Below are positions 28,401 through 38,709 of a stretch of DNA of 64,000 nt, piece by piece (the first letter of the stretch is position 1; each line of letters opens with the position of its first letter). Made by a program: the position numbers and the translations under genes. The stretch lies in contig NC_051137.1 of assembly GCF_014839805.1 (NCBI RefSeq), forward strand, positions 9,475,170-9,539,169, written 5' to 3'. The notes below the pieces were generated by a model that worked only from the letters and a program-made list of their open reading frames with translations, was not told the DNA's origin and made no database searches. This DNA is from Manduca sexta. Lineage: Eukaryota > Arthropoda > Insecta > Lepidoptera > Sphingidae.

Positions 28401-28708
28401 ATATGAGTGAGGGCGTTGCGGGAACGTCGTGTACATGCGTATAGCATAGCGAGAGATAGGTTGGCCAACAGCGCTATCGCTACCGACGCGTACGCAAAAT
28501 ATAAATCTCTTTCTCCAGGGACAATAATAGCAAAACTTTGGAAAAGGACACCTGCGGCAAGCAGACGCGGCACGGCTCGGTGTCGCTGTTGTTGGGTGTA
28601 AGCCGAATACAATTTTTCTTCTTCTAGGTCTGAAAATCCCCATGGTGGCACTAAGCATGTTCTGCAACTACAACTGTCCGCATTCTTTCTTTGTACTGAT
28701 TTCTCCAT
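4485..28708 (-). CDS. Ac3: Membrane adenylate cyclase, ADCY3/Ac3 type (19 exons)
   Basis: Makes cAMP from ATP at the plasma membrane, normally under G-protein control. Exons in order: 28163-28708, 27936-28085, 27739-27854, 27521-27632, 24972-25099, 24728-24886, 22882-23020, 22500-22595, 22090-22181, 20268-20523, 18503-18586, 13697-13908, 12802-12877, 11749-11971, 10734-10816, 10384-10485, 9102-9350, 7950-8096, 4485-4619. All joins keep frame (3105 nt, 1034 residues). First membrane block about residues 46-205; C1 cyclase domain about 260-445 with metal-binding Asp276 (YADIVGFT) and Asp320 (ILGDCYYC); acidic linker 451-482; second membrane block about 515-720; C2 domain about 745-985 with Asp919, Asn926 and Arg930 ([15 protein letters not shown]) and the VKGKG loop. 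Catalytic residues look intact. [20 protein letters not shown] is the ADCY3 form, which sets the subtype. Least certain: the acceptor of exon 17 and any upstream non-coding exon. Confidence 0.9.
4945..5330. repeat. Degraded interspersed repeat, LINE-like
   Basis: The stretch reads like a lepidopteran interspersed repeat: 'taatccatctgatgttaagt' followed by 'agacgggcaggtgagcgggc' and 'agaaatgcccatagggaatg'. Similarity is from general knowledge of such repeats, not a search. Boundaries are approximate, and the short open frames inside are not convincing genes. Confidence 0.4.
6690..6800 (-). repeat. Diverged SINE copy (same family as 32140-32478)
   Basis: Shares the order of tracts seen in the better copy at 32140-32478: 'ccctgtatt', 'cccactactaggcacaggac', 'tagtagtactacgcgctaac', 'tagtgcgggttggtagagtt'. 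It is truncated and has no visible tRNA-like head. Confidence 0.55.
6940..7100 (+). repeat. Interspersed repeat sharing a tract with 42960-43070
   Basis: The tract 'tgactatgaaggctgcagtc' followed by 'ctcgaaacgtcggggg' and an A/T-rich tail has a related copy near 42980-43070 ('tgaccatgaaggctgcaaag', 'cttcaaaacgtcggaag'). It looks like the 3' end of an old transposable element; the family is not identified. Confidence 0.5.
8097..13696. other. Adenylate cyclase introns 13-17, no other gene seen
   Basis: The spaces between exons at 8097-9101, 9351-10383, 10486-10733, 10817-11748, 11972-12801 and 12878-13696 are AT-rich. Apart from the Helitron-like fragment at 13128-13340, nothing recognisable was seen in them. 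Confidence 0.5.
13128..13340 (-). mobile_element. Non-autonomous Helitron fragment
   Basis: Read on the minus strand it ends in CTAG followed by T, preceded by a GC-rich 'cgcgggcggaaccacg' tract, and carries the phrase about regularly spaced tracts 'tttgacaatctgggaagg' and 'tatagtttgac-like' found in the copies at 16394, 25499 and 41623. A CTRR 3' end next to a GC hairpin is the Helitron signature. The 5' end is degraded. Confidence 0.6.
15011..15279 (-). mobile_element. tRNA-derived SINE with 13-bp target-site duplication
   Basis: On the minus strand the element starts with a tRNA-like head ('gcctcggtggcgtagttgta' as A box, 'ggttcgaatcccgggtcggg' as B box), passes through a unique body and ends in ATGT/ATGC simple repeats. 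It is bounded on both sides by TTTTTTAAAATAT (14998-15010 and 15280-15292), a direct target-site duplication typical of LINE-driven retroposition. The intact duplication suggests a fairly recent insertion. A tRNA gene is ruled out because there is no cloverleaf beyond the promoter boxes. Confidence 0.85.
15385..15880 (-). mobile_element. Helitron 3' fragment with the end of a PIF1-like helicase
   Basis: A minus-strand open frame at 15616-15861 encodes residues such as [18 protein letters not shown] and [11 protein letters not shown], which match the last motifs of the PIF1-type helicase domain of RepHel proteins (TINKSQGQ and VACSRV motifs). The frame ends with a normal stop. About 230 bp further on the element ends in CTAG followed by T (15385-15388), with a GC-rich subterminal tract. 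The Rep part and most of the helicase are absent here, so this is a 5'-truncated, inactive copy. Confidence 0.8.
16394..17027 (+). mobile_element. Non-autonomous Helitron with an internal tandem duplication
   Basis: Starts with TCTATACTATTATATAAAGC and ends with 'gcgggcaaaagctag' followed by T, fitting the 5'-TC...CTAG-3' rule for Helitrons. The 5' part carries two tandem copies of a unit of about 121 bp (about 16448-16568 and 16569-16690), each running from 'gctaatctcaggaactaccg' to 'gagcggagcagtaatg'. The related copy at 25499-26013 has only one unit. No protein is encoded. Confidence 0.75.
17175..17310 (+). mobile_element. SINE 3' fragment
   Basis: Carries the body and end of the same SINE family as 15011-15279 ('aaaagtgggtgccgtagttg', 'ctaccccttcgggaataaag'), but the tRNA-like head is missing. 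Plus orientation. Confidence 0.65.
17594..17620. repeat. (TA)n microsatellite
   Basis: A run of about ten TA units inside adenylate cyclase intron 11. A simple repeat, likely length-variable. Confidence 0.8.
18587..24727. other. Adenylate cyclase introns 6-10, little recognisable content
   Basis: Intervals 18587-20267, 20524-22089, 22182-22499, 22596-22881 and 23021-24727 are mostly AT-rich with no gene seen. A tract near 19580-19612 ('gggattccaatctaggacct') resembles a B-box relic of the SINE family. A GC-rich block of about 170 bp lies directly behind exon 8 at about 22330-22499. Confidence 0.45.
25499..26013 (+). mobile_element. Non-autonomous Helitron
   Basis: Starts TCTATACTATTATATAAAGC and ends 'gcgggcaaaagctcg' followed by T, so the final CTAG has decayed to CTCG. 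It is collinear with 16394-17027 apart from having a single copy of the unit duplicated there. Confidence 0.75.
26250..26457 (+). mobile_element. Short non-autonomous Helitron
   Basis: About 208 bp, from 'tatatactattatataaacc' to 'gagccaaagctag' followed by T. It keeps the Helitron ends and the 'aactcaggaactactt' tract, but the middle is much shorter than in the copies at 16394 and 25499. Confidence 0.7.
27128..27387. mobile_element. Foldback MITE with TTA target duplication
   Basis: 260 bp with long terminal inverted repeats: the left end runs CCCCCTTATTCATAAACGTT and continues through 'aagctgtgataacaag'; the right end is its complement with few changes. Inside, a second inverted pair ('catagggccgttgtgattgg') makes almost the whole element able to fold. 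Flanked by TTA on both sides (27125-27127 and 27388-27390), which fits the TWA target of PIF/Harbinger transposons. No coding capacity. Confidence 0.8.
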
Positions 28709-29389
28709 TTTTATAAATTCATTGTCGTATTCATCTATTTACATGGTATTTCCAATCCATTTCATTATTGATTTTTCTGTAATAATATATTTTAGTTATT
28801 AATGCTCTGGCACCACACCACCATTGATCGTAATTATTTGTTTTTTTCTTTCTTTGATAAGGTCATGTTAATTAACTTTTACGTATTCCATTTTTCACTT
28901 AAGTACTTCGTATTCCCTAAACGAATTCCTACAAAGAACACAAACATAATTTTTCATAGATATATAGTGATCATCCAATGATCAACATAAGACCGTTAAA
29001 ATTGATTATATATGCAACACCTATCATACATAATTTCATTGTTCTGCACTTCTCTATATTATGAACTTTTATAATACCAAGCCTCACACTCCATACGCGC
29101 AATGTGCTTAAAAAGGCATATAACATTTTCTATTTACGTATTAATATATAGACTTTGATGAGGTATTAAAATATTTAATGTTAAATTTAAATAGAAGTAT
29201 TAAAATATTTTAAAACTAAGTTAATTGAAAATTATTATTTGCAAGGTAGCGGAACTCTTGATGGTTCACCAAATTTTAAAATCTTTATAAAATCCTTCAA
29301 ATAGGAATATAAACAAAAATCTTTGATTAAATTACATCATGACTAATATTAAAAGCATTGACAAAAAATAGTTCTGTGTTTTATAACAG

Positions 29390-29843
29390 CAAAAAAAATA
29401 ATTTCCAACATGATCCTGCGACCTTAATCAAGTCGCTGTCCTCCTTACTAGGCGTATCGTAACGTATCGGCAAGCACAGCATTGAAAGTCCACTGACTTT
29501 CAATGCTGTGCTTGCCGATACGTTGTCTCCATTCAAGAACTTTATGCTCCGACTGTAGTCAGTTCTTCGAACTATGCGCCCTGCCCACAGCCACTTTAAC
29601 TTGATAAACCACTGATATATCGGTGACTCCCGTTCTTCTATGGATCTCCTGATTTCTGATTCGAACGTGTAAACAAACACCGAGCATAGCCCTTTTCATA
29701 GCTTGATACCGAATCCTTTCTAAGTCAAGCTTGAAGGTAACTGCCAACGCGGCAGTGAATAATTTCCGAAAAATAACATCGCCCTGTCTTACACAACTCT
29801 GTATTGGAATACTTTCCATTAACGAAATGCCATAAATCGACAT
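29390..29843 (-). pseudogene. Decayed non-LTR retrotransposon reverse transcriptase
   Basis: Minus-strand translation gives fragments of a LINE polymerase in at least two frames: SCVRQGDVIFRKLFTAAL (the VRQGD...SP.LF motif of the RT thumb-proximal region), RYQAMKRAMLGVCLHVRIRN and IHRRTGVTDI, followed in another frame by WLWAGRIVRRTD and SDLIKVAGSCW. These are typical of the endonuclease/reverse-transcriptase proteins abundant in Lepidoptera. The frame is shifted, a large internal segment is missing, and a palindrome (29461-29524) interrupts the C-terminal part. It cannot encode a working enzyme. Confidence 0.8.
29461..29524. repeat. Perfect palindrome, 29-bp arms, 6-nt loop
   Basis: Arms 29461-29489 and 29496-29524 are exact reverse complements, separated by ccactg. 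They begin and end with aacgtatcgg / ccgatacgtt. It lies inside the LINE fossil and looks like an inverted duplication of LINE sequence. Confidence 0.95.
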
Positions 29844-32139
29844 TTGGCCATGAGGTCGAGTGTGTGAGTCGAGAGTTTAGTGAGGTCTTTTTCAACAATG
29901 AGGTCTAAAGAATTTAGAACGCACCGTAGGAACAGCTTTTACCAGCTCGACTTCTATCTTATCCACTGTACAAGTTGCACTAGTCAAGTTGACAAGAATA
30001 AAATTGCTCAGAAGCAGAGATAACCCACTAAATATAAAAATCTCAGATATGTGATCTAGCATATCATTTGATAAAAATACGACAATAAATCGGATGAATA
30101 TATCTGGTTTTTGTTTGTATGAGAAACTTGTAGTGTGCCATGAGAGGAACTAGGGCTTGCAATCCGAAATTCTGAAACTTTACAACTCCGAAATCTCGGA
30201 ACAAATTTAATCATTTTCCAATTTCAAAATTAAAACCTGTAACTTCGGAATTCCAATCCAACTATCCGGTATGTAAATCTACTTACTTTTAAAATAATAT
30301 AATTGATTGCTATTTGGAAACGACAAAGTAGGGAATTTGATAACATAGTAATTGCTATTTGGAAATAATCAGAGATTAATAATTGTTTTTAACTGTTCGT
30401 CTAACATTTCGCTAATGAGTAAACTCCTTATTCGATTACAAAAGTAGCTACCACTTGAAAACACTCTCTCACTTTCCACGCCATGGCCAGTACTTAATAT
30501 GAAATCTTACTAATATTGTAATTGTGAAAGTTTGTAAGATATTTGGGCGTATAGATGTTTGTTAAAAAGCAGAAAATATGTAGGGTCTTTCAATCACTTT
30601 AAGCATGTACTAAGTAGAAAACTTGAAGTTAGTAAGTTGTTTTAAATTTATAACAATAAACAAAACGCAATAAAACTTACCTATAATTAAATATCGAACT
30701 GATTACATAGTATGTTGTTACAATAATGAAATGAGTACAATCTTTTATTTTAAACAAATTCACTTCATGTTAATAATAATTTGGTCACTGTGACGACCTG
30801 CTAAAGAAAAAAATTTAGCTATTTTCAAAATGACAGTGCTTTACAACGAGTCGCGAATGCAATTTCGCCGCTGGTCGCAGGCGCATAATTTGAAATGGTT
30901 TGGTTAATTTTTAATAGTATATTTGAAAACTGCGCTTTCGTAGGAACTGGGCTTTGTTTTAGGCGACACTGCCTTATTATATAATATTCTATCAACAATC
31001 ATTAGCTTAGATATCCCTATATCAGAATAAGTTTCCGCAAGAATCATCCAGTATGCACAAACTTTAGCTATGGTCTCTATGTTGTCTTTCCAATATTCTC
31101 GATTTACCGCGCCGTTCTCGATGTAATATTCCACAAAGTTCTATTTCTCCAAGGAATTATTTGCCAAAACAAACTTAGGTACATTACATTTAGTACATTG
31201 GTTTAAAATGAGATGATATTAACATAATGTGATATCGACTTACATCAATCCATTACTAGAAACATAGGCAGTGTGTCAACGCAGTAATGCTTGTATACAC
31301 GTCAGAGAGATCATCAAGCGGAGACTTTCCGTTAGTGAGGCGACATGATCGAGGTCGCCTGTGTAATGAATAAATTACACGCTGAAACATTGTTCCGATA
31401 GCCATTCATTGAGCGGCAAGCGGCTCGTCTTAACATGAACATGACAAACTCTACATTTTGTCCACACTAATTACAATATTGACAATTGCCGCGAGTTGCG
31501 ACGAACATACAAAAGAAATCTTATTGTTTCATCTATTTTGTATATGGGGTACCTACTGGCTTTCATCAATAATGATACTACCGTACCTACTTTTTATAAT
31601 AGTTTTTTACACATACCAACAACTTAGAATGCCATGCAATTTATGAAGTTTATTTAGTATAGACTCAAATATTAATTTAGCCAACTTAATATAATAGAGA
31701 TAGCTAAGGCACGAGCAAAATGTTTTTGTCTTTGGAAAAATATGTGCTAAACCGAGTAAGAGCAATTGTTCGACCAATCAACAATTCAAAATATGCACCT
31801 ATATACTTCCACATATAGTAGTTTTAATTATCCGCACTAATACGTCTGTATGTGAAAAGGTAGGCTTCATTTTCAAAGAAAATAAGTCGATTAAAAAGAA
31901 CTTTCAACTCATTAGTGTCATCAGTGATTCTTTTCATTTTTAGAGATATGAGCAGTGAGCACAACTAGATACCTATGTTGCGATTATTGAAAAAACAAAT
32001 GATAACAGTAAAACATGAAATAAAAAAATATTTATACTATCATAATAAGTTTCTAAGAGATGATGTTTCATAAAATAATATACAAATATCCCTCAAACTC
32101 CATTTTCGCTTGTGCCCGAAAAAAACAGATTTACATAAA

Positions 32140-32478
32140 TATAATAATAATAATATCAGCCCTGTATTATATACTTGCCCACTGCTGAGCACGGGCCTCC
32201 TCTACTATTGAGAGGGATTAGGCCTTAGTCCACCACGCTGGCCTAGTGCGGATTGGTAGACTTCACACACCTTAGAAATTCCTATAGAGAACTTCTCAGA
32301 TGTGCAAGTTTCCTCACGATGTTTTCCTTCACATTTAAAGCGAACGATAAATTCACAAAGAATACACACATGATTTTAGAAAAGTCAGAGTTGTGTGGCC
32401 TTGGGATTTCAACCTGCGGACATTCGTCTTGGCAGTCCGTTCCACACCCAACTAGGCTATCGCCGCTCTTCACATAAA
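32140..32478 (-). mobile_element. tRNA-derived SINE with 11-bp target duplication
   Basis: Minus strand: head with A-box-like 'gatagcctagttgggtg' and B-box-like 'caggttgaaatcccaagg', then a body containing 'agttctctataggaatttc' and 'ctagtgcgg...ccgcactaggccagcgtgg'-type tracts, ending near 'gggctgatattattattatt'. The repeated flank ATTTACATAAA (32129-32139 and 32479-32489) looks like the target-site duplication. The body is one of the most familiar lepidopteran repeats. Confidence 0.8.
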
Positions 32479-34298
32479 ATTTACATAAAACTAAGTAATT
32501 AATTAAACAATTTTAAAACATCACTATATTATGGAAACTTACATAATATCATATGTAACATTAACAAGACTAGTACAAGTAAAAATTACCCTTATCAGAG
32601 AAAATATCTTCTGAAAAAGTATGGAACATATAAATACGGAATCAGCTTTTTCTTATTGAATTGCCTGTAGTAAGGAGAGTTAAGTCATAAAATGTGAAGC
32701 CAGATTACGAAAAAGTCACTGAAAGAATGAAATTACATAATAATGTTCAGGGAACAACCGTAATCATCATGAACAGGGAATAACCGTAGTTGTGTGCGGC
32801 TGTGCTCAAGAGTCGAAAATTGCGTAATTAAGGACATTATTACACATAAACAACTAGATACATTAATAGTTATTAGTATTAATGAAATTGCCTGTTGTGT
32901 AAGAAATTTTTCGACAGATATAATTATCAACGCGCTGTTAGCTTTAACGAAAAATTTGCGCTTGAAAAAAAACTGAAAACATCTCACAATGTAGACGATT
33001 CAATAAACACCTCATTTGTCAAAATCTGTACTGCCTACTAGTAGCGACGCTAAAGTGGAACATAAAATGAATACATACATGGGGTGTTAAAATTATTACC
33101 ATTCTTCGCTTCGCGGTAGCCGGGTAAAAAGAAATCTACATGCAATTTTAACTCACGCACCAGTATTTTCTTACTGCAATTTTTTTGTCGTTTTAAACTA
33201 TATTTCATTAAGATTTTCTTCAAAATAAAACATATTCTGTGAAATTTTTAACACTATTTTGGTTCGACTATTTTTAAAATATCATTGGGTTCAACAGATA
33301 CAACGCCTTTAAAGTCGAACAAACAGAGTATCAGACAGCGCGGCGTAGGTTTACAAGATCCCGTTGGTACTTACACCTTCAAAGCGAAAACCAAAAATTT
33401 TACACAGTAACAATAAAACATTTCGATGTAGTCATAAATTCAGATACTATAATGAAACCCTGATGTCGCTACATGTAGCGAATTTAAAAAAGTTTAGAAT
33501 TGACAAAACTGACTAACGTCAGTTGTATACTTTGTGCGTTCTCTGGGATTCCCGGATGACCATAAAATAATCCACGTTTCCTTCCCATTACCCTTTCTCC
33601 CCATCCAATTTCGTACTCATACCCAAAATATATCTTAAAATGGTGGTCGTGGGTTTTGGTTGTTGCTTAATCTTTAATAACCTAAGTATAGACCAGTATT
33701 ATAAAAACGGTGGTTGATCCTAGAAACCGCTTAAGTACTTAAAACGGTATGGCCATAATAGGAACATATTATATAGATAGTTCTTGGCTTTCCGTGACTT
33801 ACAAGCTACAATAATAATTGTAAAATTAGCTATAGGGCGACTATATTCCGACTCTTTGTGTCTGTATTTTCTTTTTTTTTTCAATAATATAAGTTAGAAA
33901 AATCAATAAATACAATACTAAAGAAGCTCTGATTCGCAGGGAAATCGCTCAAAAACTCGTTTAGGATTCGAGTAATAAGAGTTGCTGGCATAGATATATC
34001 GGCAGTCAACGTTATCTGCCCTTTTCTACACAACTATGATTAACGGCTCCAAGATACCACAAGCTATACTTTCGATTGATGCTAGAACCACCCTTATTTC
34101 ATATACCTACTCCATAAGAATACAATATACAACCGCAGCTTTATGCTCAATGATCTCTGATGATTCCAATTAGTCGCCATAGTTAATTCAGATAAGTAAT
34201 CGTGGTAGATTCTACAGCTCTAGGCTAGAGCGAAAGATCAGAATGTCCACTTGCCCCGGCTTTCTTCTCCACTGACAGCGGCTAGAATACGTCTACTC

Positions 34299-34445
34299 AC
34301 GAGCTCACACGGCGGTCTGCTTCCGTGACTCGGCGCGCTCACAAATAGAGATCGTCACACTATGTCGATCAAAGCGGTTTTCACAGTAAACAGCGAAGGA
34401 CGTCTCCCGACAACCAAGCGAAGACGTTGCGTCCCTGTCCCAAGC
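34299..34445 (-). promoter_or_regulatory. Candidate promoter and non-coding first exon
   Basis: A CpG-richer stretch within AT-rich DNA. On the minus strand it ends with a good donor (GAGCTC then gtgagtag at about 34299), as a 5' untranslated exon of the adenylate cyclase would. On the plus strand it ends with AAATCAG then gtaggg near 34459, so it could instead be a leader exon for INTS2, whose coding start sits just behind an acceptor at about 38690. Either assignment is inference. Confidence 0.3.
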
Positions 34446-35294
34446 ACTCTCAAAATCAGGTAGGGATATTAGCAATGACATATCCGATCGATCACGAAAG
34501 TTTACAAAATTGATGTCATTGAATATTATTTAATTTGCCGTAATAACAAAGATATTTTGAACTACATCTGTTTACAATATAATTACATCGGAAATAGGTG
34601 GACTATATATAAAATAATCCATGTTCAAAATTATTCACACTTCTTTTCTACAGAATATCGCAAATATTTTTTTTTTATATCTTTAGTCCGTAAAATCCGA
34701 ACTATTTAGTACAGATATAATAATTGTAACTAATGCAAACATCTAAAAAATATACGCTTTTATCCTTTCCAATCCAAACTAATTTCTGTATAACCTAGAA
34801 AACATTGACCAAAATCTCGACTTTGAATTTTATGGTGACCTATTTACTATTACCAAAATGGCAACATAGTACGGCAAATCACTTAATATATAGTCGAACA
34901 CATGCTACCTAAATAAAATTTTGTCACTAGCTTATTGTATTTATGATGTTTCTAGTCTAGGAACAAGGTATTGCACAGTTCATGAAATACTATAAAAAAA
35001 TCACTATTGGTTGTAAAAACAAATGCACATAAAATATTAGGTTAACAACATTTTTTATTACAACTACAACCCTCTTAATGTAATAATATTTCCCGCCGAA
35101 ATGAGGGTATCGATGATGTAAGCATTCTCCATATACAGTAAGTATATCTATTGACCCATAAATAATTAAGACACCGCGGACATGACCCCATTAAAGAAGC
35201 GTATCGATGTTATAATGAGTGCAACGTACAAACAGTGAATTATAAAAATGCTGTTATTATTTCTGATAATCCGACATATTGAGCTTGTAGGATC

Positions 35295-35515
35295 ACAAGG
35301 GCGCGGGTAATGTGGAGCTGGCGGGCCGGGCGGCGCGGAGGCGGTGCGCGCACGTGCTCGCGTGCGACTGCCGTGACGGCCACCAGCCACCAGCCGCCGC
35401 CCACCGCCGCCCGCCGCTCTCCGCCGCCCTCTACGGCTTGCCTTCCGCCGCCCTCCGCAGCCCTCCACCGCCCGCCGCCCCACACCGATGCGACCCTTAC
35501 TGCTCTAACCCGAAC
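35295..35515. other. GC- and CpG-rich low-complexity block
   Basis: About 220 bp of strongly GC-rich sequence (runs of 'ccgccgcc', 'cagccaccagccgccgccca') in an AT-rich setting. Open frames on both strands here are a by-product of base composition: they are Pro/Ala/Arg-rich and match nothing I know. It could be a CpG-rich promoter or leader exon for a neighbouring gene. Confidence 0.5.
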
Positions 35516-36213
35516 CAGCACACATCGATTCCCCTCATATTTTGAACTAAACGCTGTGTCCTCTAGACTCGAGAATTATTGCATCAACATGACTAATCAT
35601 TTTAAAGCTAGAACCGACTAGATGATGTGGAAATAATCCATAGGCACAATATTTACTTATATATTAATAATCATTTCACTATTGAAGTATTTATTAGACG
35701 AAGTAAATTTTATTCTTACTTTTACAGAACCGGGGCGAGTCAAGAAACAAAAGACAAACCCAGAAATAGTCTTATAACACTTCAAGAAACCCTAACAATA
35801 GACTTGTTTGGTTTTTTCATGAAAATAAATATATATAAGTTTTATATTTCTTACTGAATTAGGGTCACGTTTATACTTTCGAAAATATTATTCAGGAAAC
35901 AAAAAGCAAGCCGTCACTTCACGCTGTTTTTTGTGAGGGAGCAGCACCTGTACCAGGTTAAACCAGCGGTGGGCAAATATAAGTATAATATGGCTCTACC
36001 AGTTTTATATCCAAAATCTACTTAGATCTGCCCTAATCTCAGATATTGTTATTATAATATGGGGGCGCAAGCTTTTTTTACATGTCGCTAAAAGGATTTG
36101 GCTTAGTTTATGCACGGGCTCTTGGTCTATAACCCATAATATAGGGATGCAATGCAGTAACAAGAGCATAGAATCTTAACCTTAATGGCAAAGCGAAGAC
36201 AATATGCAATTAC

Positions 36214-36420
36214 ATATTCAGGTTTGAAGGATATTGTAGCCAATGTAACTATTGGACATAATAATACTTAACATCTCATGTCTCTGGATGGCGAGTGCAG
36301 TGGAACACCAAACAATACTTTGTAATTCAAGGTGTTGGATGGCGTTTCTACTATTTATAGGCGGTCGTATCGCTTACCAACAGGCAAGCGGCTAGCTCTC
36401 TCGTCATTTAAAGCAATAAA
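36214..36420 (+). mobile_element. LINE-like repeat fragment, same family as 53655-53990
   Basis: Reads 'tttgaaggatattgtagcca', 'acatctcatgtctctggatg', 'ttcaaggtgttggatggcgt', 'gtcgtatcgcttaccaacag' and then an A-rich tail. The copy at 53655-53990 contains the same tracts in the opposite direction. Plus orientation as judged from the A-rich end. Confidence 0.65.
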
Positions 36421-36708
36421 AAAATACTCAGGTCTTTTATCAGGACTTTAAACAATTTCAATTTTATTTTATCTAAGTCACTTGCTCACTGCCTAGTCTG
36501 CTCTACATTTCTTGGGATTTTTTAAGCACGGAATGGCTGCGGCTGTGAAATACTTAGATATTATAAAAAAAGTTCAGTAGAATATATGCTTCAAAAGGAC
36601 CCATATACTCTTAAACCCCGATGTAGTTCCCCTTTGATGGGCATTGACCTATTAGCCATTAATAATAGATTTTTTGTAGCAAAGGAAGGCAACAATCCTT
36701 ACATACAT

Positions 36709-36919
36709 ATTATAAAACGAATTGGTCCGCCGCATCTGTCTGTCTGAACTAGATAAATTAAAAAACGGAAAACTACTGACCGGTTTTCTATGAAATTTGT
36801 TATAGAGATAGTTTGGGACCCCAGGAATGATGTAGGCTACTTTTCATATTACGCAAAACATTTAGCGAGACGTTTCCTAGAAAAACTTTCACGTTGGCGA
36901 AACCGCAAGCAAACGCTAG
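36709..36919 (+). mobile_element. Diverged Helitron 3' relic
   Basis: Shares 'ccgccgcatctgtctgtctg', a degenerate 'gaaatttgttatagagatag' and 'agtttgggaccccagg' with the Helitron copies at 16394 and 25499, and ends with 'aaacgctag' followed by T. It is diverged and 5'-truncated. Confidence 0.6.
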
Positions 36920-37111
36920 TTACATATCCATAAACAAAACTGTTATTACCTATAACGAAAGCACTAACAGTACTTTCACGGTTTACACCAATGGAAACCA
37001 TAAGTAAGTACCCAATTGTTGGTTTACCTTTAAAGCAAACAATGGCCCTTGCTATAAACTGAATAATTATTACAATTGATGTTTTCGAAAACTTCATTTC
37101 ACATTTTAAAA

Positions 37112-37212
37112 AGTTCAATTAACATTACTCTACCCGACCCGAGGATTAAACACGTTATCTCAGTACGGCTGTCATACCGCAAAATAACTACCGTAAATAA
37201 CACCGAGGAAAT
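37112..37212 (-). mobile_element. Diverged SINE head
   Basis: On the minus strand it keeps a tRNA-like order: 'ctcggtg', an A-box relic 'acggtagttattttgcggt' and a B-box relic 'gtttaatcctcgggtcggg'. This corresponds to the head of the SINE at 15011-15279. The body is absent. Confidence 0.55.
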
Positions 37213-38709
37213 CAGGCAACGATCCTGTGAACTCCAATGTAATGTGGTAGATATTGTTTCTTCTAGGTTAATCGATTCCAGATATAAATAAATAAATATG
37301 CTAAGTTGTACAAAAATACCCATTATATTAAAATATTTTGCATTGAAAACGCCATAATGAAGTTTGGAAATTGAACCAGATTTCTGGTAGCCAGCTACTG
37401 TTTAATTACAGAAAGAAGACCCAAAATCCAACAAGGGTCAGTGACAAGATCCTTCCTCTGCCTCTCGGTGACTCCTCGGCTGTAAACAAAACTACAGTAG
37501 TATCAGAAAACTAAAAGTCCACATAGCTTACCTTTAAATTCTCTAACGAGTAAATAATATTATGTCGAAAATTTTAAGAATGAAGAGAAAAAATACTGAA
37601 TATTTAGCAAAGTACTCCTCTGACAAGGAAATAGACTTAAACAGACCATACACACTGTAAGGATCGCGTCGAAAACATCGTCTTACTGCTTCCAATGCAT
37701 TAAGACAATTGTTTCGGTATCGGGAGTGTTATAACGGGCTGAGATAGATTTAAGTACACGTAGACGAATTTCGGGCTTCAATATTACAGCTAGTTATACG
37801 TAATTCCATAAAGTTATTCTTTTATCATTCACTCTCGGAAAAATCAGCATTATGTAAGACGGAGCGTTCTAGATTCAGATCTGAATTCAGAAACGGAAAA
37901 AACGAATGTGTAAGCCAAGCCTAAGAGTTAGCTACACTGCCGACGTTTGACACTACATTGTAACCAAAAAAAAATGTATAATGTTTTGTTTATTTTTTGG
38001 CCATAAGGAGATATAATTGTTTTGTGCTACAACGGTATGTTAACTACAAATCAAAATGTTTATATATCAGAACCAGTTACTTTCACCCTCATCCATAAGA
38101 CTTAATTTGTAATAACAATTTCTGCCAAAAGGCGGTTATCCTACACACAAAAGCTAATAAATGATTGTTCCCTTCAATATCTACATATCTCCCATCACAG
38201 CCAGTATTCCTATTTCCTACACAATTTACGTACATTGGACATTCTTAAACATTTAACAACAATTTAATACCTTGCGTTATCAAAAAAAAATTCGACATTA
38301 CAAATGCAACAACTAATATTATATGGCCAGCTCCAAATGTTTTAGCTGACTTGAAATAACCCTGGCTGCCTGTCATTCCTTAGCCTTTGAAATAGTATGT
38401 AGGTAAGACAGTACCCATTAAAAACTCCTATGAAGCCACTTATGACTATTCTGCCTAGCGTTAAAACCTGATTAAGTACGTCTTCCATATCCTGTAATTT
38501 GATTTTAATAAAAATATGTTTCTATTTTATTTCCCTGTTCAATTTAATTGAGAACTGCTCTTTCATATTATAGACATTCTAAGAATGTACCCACACTTGA
38601 ATTTGAAAATAATGCCATACAATTATGTATTTATATATACTAGTTAATTAGAAATGCATGTTATAAATCTATGACTGACACTGTATTTTGTATTGCAGCC
38701 AAATCTACA

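Larger units (their letters stand above)
28709..38709. other. 10 kb between Ac3 and INTS2, divergent promoters and repeats
   Basis: The two flanking genes point away from each other, so their promoters should lie here. Listed separately: a LINE fossil (29390-29843), a SINE (32140-32478), a candidate leader exon (34299-34445), a GC-rich block (35295-35515), a LINE fragment (36214-36420), a Helitron relic (36709-36919) and a SINE head (37112-37212). An unexplained open frame at 30904-31134 is under findings. The rest is AT-rich without recognised content. Confidence 0.5.

Noticed and set aside
35166..35621. Open frames on both strands across the GC-rich block
   Set aside because: Pro/Arg/Ala-rich in every frame, as expected from GC repeats. 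No evidence of a protein gene.
38671..38709. Upstream ATG for INTS2 at 38671
   Set aside because: It lies across a likely splice acceptor (tattgcag at about 38690), and the family N-terminus aligns with the ATG at 38710.
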